A DNA stretch of 64,000 nt from Halichondria panicea (Eukaryota > Porifera > Demospongiae > Suberitida > Halichondriidae), in contig NC_087387.1 of NCBI RefSeq assembly GCF_963675165.1, positions 6,744,683 to 6,808,682 on the forward strand, in the 5' to 3' direction. Numbering within the stretch: the first letter of the stretch is position 1; each line of letters opens with the position of its first letter. Below, piece after piece: positions 52,062 through 61,376 of this stretch. The position numbers and the translations under genes were made by a program. Below the pieces are notes generated by a model, which saw only the letters and a list, made by a program, of their open reading frames with translations, was not told the origin of the DNA and did no database searches.

Positions 52062-54344
52062 TCAATGCTTGAGTGTGGAGTAGTCCTCTTCACACAGCCA
52101 TACTTTGCTGTCCGTTTTGCTTGACATTGGCACTTCGTAGTTACTAGCCTCACTGTACACACCGTCACAGCAGCCTGCCCCCTCCACACCCACACACCTT
52201 CCACTCTCCACCACATGGTAGTTCTGCTCCTCATCTATAGGATTAAGCTGAAATGAGCGATGATTTATGTTCTTATCGCGCTCAAGTATTGAGTAGGTGT
52301 GGTCTTGTTTATTGCCATTGGCAACTTGTTCGTAGGTGGGTCCACTGGAGCTGTATGCACTGTGTAGTTCCATGCTTGTATCGTATACTGGGTTGTTCAG
52401 TTGTCGTTGAATTGTTGAGAGCTTTTGCACTTGAGAAATGTTGTATCTGTGTACAGTCATGCAGACATGCAGACAGGTGTTCATACTTAATATTGGAACT
52501 GAAAGTGGACAATGTATATGCAATGTACGCCTGAAAGAAAATAAGCTGAATAGTGCTTTCAAAATAAACTTATTCAGCTGGCTCTTTTGTCAACAAGCAT
52601 TTATCAACACACTCAATGGAACACATACGCTCAATGAACTCACTCAGCTTGCTGTTTCTGTGACCAGCGCTTCCCCAACACACAACAAGTTACAGTTAAT
52701 CCAATAGCAAGTCCTAGGAGCACAACCACCAGAAGACCAATCAATCCTCCCAAGGCAGCAGTAGGACAGCTTCCCATCATTTTATTATTAGCTAATGTAA
52801 CGAATTGGTCTACTTCACTGGTGGTGGGGGCTGGCTGATTTGTTCCGCTGGTCGTGGTTGGTTCAGGGCATGTCTGAAGGGTTTGATCGATTGTCCTATT
52901 AATAACTGAGCCAATAACATCTTGGTGTGTCTTGCACACAACACCAAGATCCATGGAATGATCGCAATTGACGTTAACAGTTGGTGTGCAACTCAGACTA
53001 CTGCTGGTTGTTAGTGTACAGCTATACACAGGTGTACCCTCTGTAGTAGTGCCATTCCTCAAAACTTCAACTCCTATATTACAATACATAAGTTAATAGC
53101 TATCAGATTTGCCCTCAATACTCAGCTCACATAATTATCAAAAATACAGAGCTAATTTACAGTGTGCATACCATTTGATGGAAATCCAAGTTCAGAGCAG
53201 ACAGCCCCGGTGATTTCTTGATGATTGATACTACACACTGTGCCCCACCGACCACCCACACACACCTCCACTCGTCCTTCTCTTGGCGTGGATCCATCCA
53301 CCAGTCTTGTGGTTCCAATGATGCAATCTTGTCAGTGCATGAATGATTACATACAAGATGGTAATAAATTGTTCACCTTTAATACAAGTCACTGCACCAT
53401 ACGCTCTATTGTCTCCTGTACAGGACAGTTTGGGGCAGGTGGTTCCTTGATTGGTTCTGCTACATTCTAACAGGCTTCTTTCAGCTCCATTACACATAGG
53501 ATTAATGAAATGAGGTGGTGTTGGTAGAGATGAACAGACTGAACCTCTTGCAGCTTCTGTATGTACACATGATAACAGATAGCATGCTAGATATTATACC
53601 TCTTTCAGAATAGCCTAGTTGTCGACAAACCACATATGGAGCGAAAATGGTATTTGAAATTTGTTTTAACCAATTATTTTTAGTTGCACACAATGTTTCC
53701 CACTCTCCATGGACACAAAGCTGCACTGCTCCTTTTACTGAGTTATCCATTTCAATTGGTTGGTCTCTGAATCGAACATCACCATTGGAACAACCTGTAA
53801 ACGTCTTGCCTCATAATAAGAGTATATATAGAGAGCTATAGACAGTATAACTTTCTTACCACACATAAATCCAGCTAAGTTACTGCTAGTAGTTGATAGC
53901 AGATCAAAAGAGTGTCCACGAATGCATTCAGTCAGGTTCTGTTCATATCCATTGCAGTCGGGGAACGTTACACAAGTTGTAGGGTTCCCTTTATCAACCA
54001 CTGCTACCTGAGCCCCTAATATGTTCACAGACATAATTATGATTATTTGAACACTTATTGTACGTACCTTGAAAATCCATACTATTCTGTTGACAAGCCA
54101 GTTTGGCATGAGTGATAGTCCATCCAGAAGAACATACGCTGGTCCATTTTAAACTTAAACTTGAATTTGAAGACAGACAAATACTGACTGAGCTATCAAG
54201 ATTCAACTCGAACTCACCAGCGACAGTGCAAGTATCTGTAATCTATTCACGTTAATACAAATATTCAAACAAAATTCATTCACCTTGTGCTGTCCCTTGT
54301 GTTATGAAAGTAGCTACTAGCACCGAGATCAGCATACTAGCCAT
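52062..54344 (-). CDS. S22: three-SRCR transmembrane receptor with tail A, intact
   Basis: Minus strand. Exons are 54284-54344, 54068-54235, 53860-54015, 53600-53794, 53377-53556, 53172-53327, 52644-53073 and 52062-52446. The signal peptide is MASMLISVLVATFITQGTAQ. SRCR1: FELNLDSSVSICLSS, KWTSVCSSGWTITHAKLAC, CVTFPDCNGYEQNLTEC. SRCR2: CSNGDVRFRDQ, VQLCVHGEWETLC, VVCRQLGYSERG, ERSLLECSRTNQ. SRCR3: IGTTRLVDGSTPREGRVEVC, AVCSELGFPSNG, SLSCTPTVNVNC. A Thr/Pro-rich stalk (TTTSGTNQPAPTTSEV) leads to GGLIGLLVVVLLGLAIGL. Tail A: YEQVANGNKQDHTYSIL, NYHVV, NYEVPM and EEDYSTLKH. It is the intact member of the S7/S18/S22 group. Confidence 0.88.
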
Positions 54345-54480
54345 TGTAAATTTCAGACTGACTAATTTTGTGTAGCAACTTATATCGTTTACAATAGCTA
54401 CTTATGCAAACAGTGACGAACAGTGAAACCTGAAACCTGATGACAGGAAGTTTCATTTGTGTTCTAGCTATTTACAAAAT
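54345..54480 (-). promoter_or_regulatory. Upstream element of S22
   Basis: AACAGTGAAACCTGAAACC, TGATGACAGGAAGTTTC contains the ETS-like ACAGGAAGT core shared with the S7 upstream region and the fragment at 34,530. Confidence 0.4.
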
Positions 54481-54800
54481 TAGACACAAACTATATGGTT
54501 TGAACAATAACAGCATCCATATGTATCTGCGGCACACATTACACATTGTTTATTTACCAACTAAAAACTGCTAAAATGAAAAATAGTGGCTATTGTTAGC
54601 ACAGAGATACTGATTACTGTCATTAGCTATAATTATGTAGGTACTGTTAACAGAGATTGTTTTATTGGCATTACAAGTGATTGTCATTTACATATAATTA
54701 CAGTATTAAATACAGCAATAATTATTGTAAGCTCTACATGGGGAATCTACTGCACACAAAACACTCACTATGACTGAAGACAGAATAAAAGCTCAGGAAA
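54481..54800. other. Boundary between the receptor cluster and the E2F locus
   Basis: No gene is supported. AT-rich, without SRCR-derived sequence beyond about 54,600. Confidence 0.4.
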
Positions 54801-54839
54801 ATAATTCTGGCTGTAAACATGACTTGAGCTGTACTTGTG

Positions 54840-55005
54840 TCCCCATCGGGCTGCATTCTGCGCACGTGCAATCGCTCCAGGGATACTGTACGGGGAGGGG
54901 CTGGTCATCTGCCATGTGGCCGAGTGCCACGCCCCCATCATCGTTTGATTGGTCAACTCATGATTCTGGTGCTGGCGGGTTCCAACATATAGCGGGAATT
55001 TCTTG
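54840..55005 (+). promoter_or_regulatory. Candidate promoter of the E2F7/8-like gene
   Basis: This GC-richer stretch holds a CACGTG E-box (GCGCACGTGC, about 54,860), GGGGAGGGGC, an inverted CCAAT box (TGATTGGTCA, about 54,948-54,957) and AGCGGGAATTT at 54,991-55,001, whose GCGGGAA matches the E2F core. Feedback by E2F factors on E2F7/8 genes is known in other animals. The transcription start is not visible. Confidence 0.5.
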
Positions 55006-55242
55006 TAGACTTTAAAGAAGCTATTGAATGCTAATACAGGCACTGAGAAAAAGAGAGAAAGAGGAAAACTGAGAAAAGAAAGAAGTAGGTTTTGTTCTGT
55101 CTAGTTTTGAACTAGAAACTTGAGTTTGTTCACTTGTTCCTTGCCAACTAGTTTTACTTCCTGCTTTACTAGACTCTATATAAATACTGTACTACAACAT
55201 GTACAATGTCAAGTTCACTTTCTTACTAGAGCTTGAATATTG

Positions 55243-55277
55243 TCTTACACACACACACACACACACACGCACGCACG

Positions 55278-55315
<38 letters not shown>

Positions 55316-55327
55316 ACACGCACACAG
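55243..55327. repeat. (CA)n microsatellite
   Basis: CA dinucleotides with a CGCACGCACGCAC interruption, immediately upstream of the E2F start codon at 55,332. Confidence 0.9.
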
Positions 55328-55331
55328 GTAA

Positions 55332-57840
55332 ATGAGCGGACCTAACGCTAGTGTTTCATCTGATCCAGCAGCTACCAAGGCTACCAGTGTTGGCATTACC
55401 TCATCCCTAACTATGGACCCTAACACACCACACAAGACGGGGCACACTCCAGGTGAACATGAGTGCACATGACTACATGTTAGACTGGCGGCGACAGCCC
55501 CTCGTGTACCGCGAGGGACTGGCAAACTGTCTATCAGTCACTCGTCTCAGCTGCAACGAGCATTGCAGCCTATCAGATTGCTCAACGTCATATTAGCCCT
55601 GTAATTGTAACCGCACTTACACTTCAGGGGATTCAGTGCATTCCATAGTAGCTGAATCTCATAGCAAAATTTAACCACATTATCTATAAAGATATTCATG
55701 TTTAGTAGTGTCATACGATCTATTACACTTCCGCTGAGACGAGTGACTGAGAGGCAGTTTGCCAGTCGCTCGCGCTACACGCTCGGGCGGCTGTCGCCGC
55801 CAGTCTAACTACATGTGTAGAGTTGATACGAAAGCGAACGCATATCATATCGTATATCACCTGATTTTAGTATTGTGTGATTGTTGTTCATAGTATTGGT
55901 GAACCACACACACCATACACCCACACACACACCACGCACACCACACATACCACCACACATCACACAGGTCCACCCATGACGCCCACCACCAACCTCAAGG
56001 TCCTGGTAGCGGCTGCAGCAGCCGAGCGTGCCATTGACAGAGAATACCAAATAACCACTCACAAGAAGTCCAAGGTAAGAGACTTCACTAGCTCTAACAT
56101 GCACAAGGCCAGGGAGACATGTACCACATAATTATGTCCTCTGCTCCTCTTCTGTTTGAATGGGTGCAAATTGAGGGAATTTTTGCAAAGCTTTGAGCAA
56201 ATAAAGATAATAAAGTTGCACTAGAACAAACTGTTTGACAATCACAACACATAATTATACTATGTATTTCCCAGCACTGATATAACAGTATTTCCCCTGG
56301 CGGTACAGGTGAAGCGTCCATCATCTGGTGGGGGTGATGGTGTGGAGGGTGTGGCTTGTGAGGACGAGCAACCAGGACGCAAGAACAAGTCACTCTCGTT
56401 GCTCTGTCAAAGGTAATCTCATACCTCCATACAACTAGTACAATGTGACGTGTATTGTCTTATAATACATGTACAGTCTATTATACTTGCGCCCATAAAT
56501 TACAGTTCTATATTCATTTGTTTTGTGTACTAGCTGGTACATTCATAGTCTAGTATGACGTAATTATTTACATGTAGTTTCTCACAATTACTATACAATG
56601 TCTTATAATGGATGTTGCTTGCACCATTCTCTTCCTGCCTCAGATTTCTCACGATAGTTGAGACTGATGTTGGTGTGGGATGTGAGTTCAGCCTGGAGAC
56701 TGTGGCCGCCACTCTCGGCACTAACAGGCGGAGGATCTATGACATCATCAACGTGCTCGAGAGCTTGGAGATGATCGTCAAGCAGTCTAAGAACTGGTAC
56801 ATGTGGTTGGGACAGGACTGCCTACTGGTCACACTCGCTAAACTAAAGGTACAGAGTTAACAAGCATGCTGTTCATGTGTAGCAGATTTATGGTTGAGAT
56901 TTGACAAAAAAGCAACCAAAACAACCACACTTGTGTACACTGTGCATTACGTGTGTGTGCGTGTGCGTGCGTGCTGTGCGTGTGCGTGCGTGTGTGCACG
57001 TGTGTGCGTGCGAGTATTCACAGTGTACACTAACAGTCACACACTCTTGACCTCTTAATTGCTTCATGTTAACAGTATACATTTAGTGTACCCGTACTTC
57101 CTTGCTAAACAGCATATACCCGATACCTGTGCATGCTTACTGGGGCCCATTCCCATTCCAGGCCATGGCACGAGATGATTCTGATTTCCGCTCACTGTAC
57201 GAGTTTGAGGGGGTGGATGCACCTGAGCTGAGTGAGGGTGTGGAGAGTGTGATGTGTGAGGACGGCCCTGTGAGTCGCTGGGACAAGTCACTGGGCGTGC
57301 TCTGTCAGAAGTTTGTCATGCTCTTCCTCATAACACCCGTACGTAGGTCAATCTACGAAAGAAATATCCATTAACATACCTGTAAATTAACTAAATTAAC
57401 TGTTGTTGAGACTGTAGCAATAACAACCAGAATTGATTATAAATGTGGTAGCATTGTCATATGATTGTGTGATACAGTGTGCACTGTATAAGTAAACCAC
57501 CTCCATCTTTGCTGCCTCCCATACGTCATCTCTCTCTACCTTTGTTACCTCCCAGAGCCATGAGGTGACCCTGGAGTGTGCTGGTAGTCTACTCATGCCT
57601 GACAACTACGACTCCACCTCGGGTGGAACACAACCCACCAACAAGAGTGAGTGCTAGCTCCTACTGTACACTTCAATGTTGACTGCCCATAACTATTGTC
57701 CGATTGTCATAACTAGAGCTACAATAATTACGGTGTGTTTAGATTAATTTCAGGCAAATACACGTTTCTTTTTGTGAGAAATAAACATACGTATAATTAT
57801 AGTGATATGCGTACAGTCGTTAATATTATACTCTATGATT

Positions 57841-57876
<36 letters not shown>

Positions 57877-58895
57877 CCAAAGTTCGAAGGTTATACGACA
57901 TAGCCAATGTTCTCACCACTCTCAACCTGATACGTAAGAAGACGTTCCTTGCTCCCAACCATCGCAAGATGCCCGGCTATTACTGGTGTGGTCCGAGCCT
58001 CGAACAGATCGACGTGTTGCGTGAGTTCAACAACATGCAGTACCAGAAATACTATAGTTGCTAAGTGCTTGTTATCACAACACAGCGTTATAAACCCGTG
58101 CTGGTTTCAATCTGTTTGCGGCTTCATGGTGTCACCACAGTCCAATCTATAATACCTTAAACAACCCCTCAAATAATGCATGCCAAAACTTAGTTCCTAT
58201 ACTCAACATAAATCAGAAGCCATAATTGACCATAGAACTTCTGGAGCCAAATTTATTACCTGACAGTGTTCCATGCAATAGAGACAAACAGTCAAACTTT
58301 ACTCATTGTTATTTATTCCTCATGCAGCTGTGACCCGCAAGAGTGACTGCCCCACCTCTCTCTTTACTGCCAAGTCCTCCCTCTCTGGGGTTGCTCTCAC
58401 AAGACGGCCCTCATTCGGGAAGAACCGCCCGTTTATCCATCAGTACGAGGTCAAGGGTCAATCCAGCAAGCCCAGCTCTGCACCTGCGACCCCTGTGAAG
58501 GTTAAGGAGACTGGTTTCAAGAGAAGTATATCGTTTGGGGGCGGGGCTAATCCGAAACGCCCAGCTGGTAGTGAAAGGATAGACACCACAGCAGCAGCTA
58601 CTAGCAAAGGTACTCTATTGCAAGGGACAGTACACTTACTTAATTATTCCCCTAAAATTGAAATTTATATGCCAGTAATGAAGTGTGCTTAGTTTGAAAC
58701 CTTCACTGTACATGTGCTAAATGTATCAAGTCAGTGTAGTAATGGTAGACCTAGAATGGCGTTCTAATCTCTCTGTGTGTGTGTGTGTTTTCAGGTGCTC
58801 CTAAAGCTACCGACTATTTCTCTGAGATACGAGAATTTGAGGCTGAGATGATGAAGCACGTTCACAAGTACCCTCATGATATCCTACCACACTAG
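55332..58895 (+). CDS. E2F7/8-like: Atypical E2F (E2F7/E2F8-type) transcriptional repressor
   Basis: Exons are 55332-55452, 55968-56074, 56309-56412, 56644-56848, 57162-57338, 57556-57646, 57877-58020, 58328-58609 and 58795-58895, and all junction phases agree. It encodes two E2F winged-helix domains and no dimerisation or Rb-binding region, the mark of E2F7/8. Domain 1: GRKNKSLSLLCQRFLTIVE then NRRRIYDIINVLESLEMIVK and SKNWYMWLG. Domain 2: SRWDKSLGVLCQKFVMLFL then TKVRRLYDIANVLTTLNLIR and YYWCGPSLEQ. Both carry the RRIYDI/RRLYDI DNA-contact motif. The proteins bind TTCCCGC-like sites as dimer-independent repressors of cell-cycle genes (family knowledge). Exon 7 ends at the GTGAGT donor; reading past it gives a short truncated form. 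The stop at 58,893 may be bypassed (see 59,095-60,344). Confidence 0.88.
55481..55807. mobile_element. 327-bp MITE with 9-bp target duplication in E2F intron 1
   Basis: The ends TAGACTGGCGGCGACAGCC and its inverse extend as imperfect inverted repeats for about 75 bases per side. ACTACATGT flanks both ends (55472-55480 and 55808-55816). It has no coding capacity. The 9-base duplication fits Mutator- or Merlin-like families (inference). Confidence 0.85.
56945..57016. repeat. (GT/GC)n microsatellite in E2F intron
   Basis: Alternating GTGTGC and GTGCGT units over about 70 bases. Confidence 0.85.
57842..57876. repeat. (CA)n tract forming the acceptor of E2F exon 7
   Basis: Seventeen or so CA units run directly into the CACAG acceptor. 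The tract replaces the usual pyrimidine tract, so its length may affect splicing of the exon encoding the second RRLYDI motif. Confidence 0.8.
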
Positions 58896-59094
58896 CAGTC
58901 ATGTCAACTCCCTGCATGTTGTAGCTTAGCCTCACTACATGCATGGTGTGGGTGTGATACTTCCTGCATGCCATTCAGTACTTCAACTACGTACAGTATA
59001 TTGCACTTCATTGTATGTTTAGAGCTGAAGTATATAGCACTGCTATTTTAAGTTGTCTATCTGGCTTTAATACTACTGTATTTGTTTATCACTT

Positions 59095-60344
59095 GCATGC
59101 TGTGTGTGTGTTCCTTGACTTCTTCTATACTGGCTCCATTGTTCCGTGAGTTCGTGCAGCGCTACACTTCCACTGTCGAGACTGTGTTTGGTGGTGGACG
59201 TACCATCCGACCTAAACCTGCCACGCCTCCATTTGGCAAGACCACACCCATTTTATCGGCCACCCCAATACCACCGTTATCTATGGACCCCTTCCATAGA
59301 GCTACTAATTCAATGGCACCCCTCCTTTCCAGTGCAACGACCAATCAGATAGCAGCGCCAAAGACAAGTATTGAATCGCAAATTCAACCTACTGTGACGA
59401 CACCTCGAATGAACTCTGACCCTATAACTAAACCTGCAGCTGATGAGCCGCCCTCACTAGTAGGAGTCACCCAAACTGCCAAGGACCTCATGCTGATGAT
59501 GGGAAATCTACTCACCAAACTAACTCCTGACCAGCTGCCATCGGAGACACCTCCTGTGATTCTCGAGTGCCCCGAAATGATTACTACTGTTGGATATTCT
59601 AAGCGCTACGAAGAAGAGAAACAATTGCAAATGTCCACCACCAGTTTGATGAAACCTGCTGTATCTGATCTTGGATCCGGACCTGGCATATCTGGCATAC
59701 CTGGAATGGAACCTGGCCTGAAAACATCAATGGCTCCTATGTGTATACCGTTGTCCTCTCAAGTTCTAAGTTCGCTTGTATCGCAAAAATCGATTCCAGT
59801 GATAAATGAACGGACTGGACAACCGAGTGTTTCGATTCCCAACCACATCTCTAACTTTAGCAATATTTCCCAAAGTGCTCTACTAGCTGGCCAAATTGTC
59901 ACCTGCCTTCAACCGAACGTTGACATTACTGCAACAACTTTGAGCAATCAAATCCCCATCTCTTGGCTGCCCCAACTCAGCTCCCTGCTCCTGCCTACTG
60001 TTGCTAACCACACACCTATACCTAACTCTAACAGCCCAACTATTGGAACAGTGAAAAATGGAACCACCTCTCAGTCTCAGTATAACTTGCAAGCTAGCAA
60101 GGAGAAGATGGTGGGAACTGCGAGCAATGCAAATAATAGAGTGCCTTTAGCGTCTGTGCAAAAGGCACAATTTATGGTACCACAATGTTCACGAAAAGAG
60201 GCTCTTAAATGCACGGAGGATAATCATGCCCAAGAGAATGCGATGCCTTCCCCGAAGAGGTTCAAGTTGAGTGCTACAGGTTCACAGCGGCAATTTCCTG
60301 TGAAAGATAGTCAACCGCTGGCTCAGCTCAGGAGAGCCAACTAA
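59095..60344 (+). CDS. Long open exon, probable C-terminal part of the E2F7/8-like protein
   Basis: The frame is open from about 59,052 to TAA 60,342-60,344, and the first ATG is at about 59,095. The product is Ser/Thr/Pro-rich with no recognised domain. Near the start is LFREFVQRYTSTVETVFGGG, and near the end SPKRFKLSATGSQRQF. A possible acceptor after TTCCGTGAG or GTGCAG at 59,140-59,160 fits an exon start, but no donor in exon 9 gives a certain phase match. E2F7/8 proteins elsewhere have long unstructured C-termini, which supports an alternative last exon. A separate gene cannot be excluded. Confidence 0.5.
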
Positions 60345-61053
60345 CAGAGCTTACTAGAACTAAACTAGGAGATTAATTCAATAAGTGTGGTTCTGTTGTA
60401 CTGAGAATTATTAATGTGTGCAGTATACTGTGGCTATAAGTGTACGTGATTGTGTTGATGACCCTATTGTTGACAATAACAATGAAATTAATTGTCTCGA
60501 GTCCTGGCCGCGGATTAGTCCTTATATGCTGGTGGTTCATTGTGCATCTGTAGGGCACTAGTAGATTCTGTAGGGCTTCAGTACAAGCCTATAGCTGATA
60601 TCAAAAGTCTGATACAGAGCAACTGCAAGCAAGGAGAGCGATATACTGTTAATCTGCTATACAAGTAAGATACCAAATGCAGTGAATGTGCTGCTCCATG
60701 CAAGTGAACTGAGTTGCTAGGTAGAGCTTTATTGTACTGTGGCTGTACAGTGCAAAACTTTAGGGTGGTATAGTTTTAGTTTAGTGGTGTTTCAGCATGA
60801 GAAACTTACAGTGCATGTGCTTCTCATAATAAGTGCTAACTTAATCCTATACTTTTGTCAACCATGCATACGATGCCTAATAGACACTAGTTGATATAGC
60901 TAGATCTATATAATTATGTTATACATGGGAAGTATACATGGGAAAAGTGCCTCAGAGGAGGTGTACTATGGGACTTAGTATATACCTATATACAACCAGT
61001 TACTTAGTATCCCGTCAAACTTGTTGTATTACACTAGTATCTAATTCTCAAAT
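60345..61053. other. Spacer downstream of the E2F locus
   Basis: No gene is seen. CTCGAGTCCTGGCCGCGG at about 60,497 is a faint match to the CCTCGATTCCAGGCCG repeat. Confidence 0.4.
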
Positions 61054-61166
61054 TAGACACTTTTTTGGAGGTGTCCATGCATGTGATTTAGAAGCCTTCA
61101 GGCATGCGTAGTACCCTCACTACACTCGGGATACTCTCATAGACACCTCATAAACAGTGTCTAACT
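61054..61166. repeat. Short inverted-repeat element upstream of the GPCR
   Basis: ATTAGACACTTTTTTGGAGG at the left pairs with CCTCATAAACAGTGTCTAA at the right, with further pairing GGTGTCCATG / TAGACACC. About 110 bases, non-coding, MITE-like. Confidence 0.6.
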
Positions 61167-61349
61167 ATCTCATAAATGCCGACTGGGATATTTTGTTATT
61201 GCAAGTGCAACATTATAATTCCCTTGTGGTTATTACCATAATTGGCCAGGGTTCGTGTATACTTTAAAGCATTCCACCCACCAACTAAACGAACTTTCAT
61301 AACATATGTTTTCACTCATACAGTTTCACTGATTAACGCCCTGAACTTC

Positions 61350-61376
61350 ATGTACAAGCCAAGTATCGATGGCTAG
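61350..61376 (+). promoter_or_regulatory. Upstream ORF overlapping the GPCR start codon
   Basis: ATG at 61,350 opens MYKPSIDG and stops at TAG 61,374-61,376, five bases past the main ATG at 61,369. Ribosomes starting here would terminate past the receptor start, so it could lower or gate its translation, provided the mRNA begins upstream (inferred). Confidence 0.5.

Noticed and set aside
55226-55525. Minus-strand ORF across the CA repeat and E2F exon 1
   Set aside because: Encodes mostly CVCVCV from the repeat, with no family match.
59162-59344. Small minus-strand ORF opposite the Ser/Thr/Pro-rich exon
   Set aside because: Antisense shadow of the 420-codon frame.
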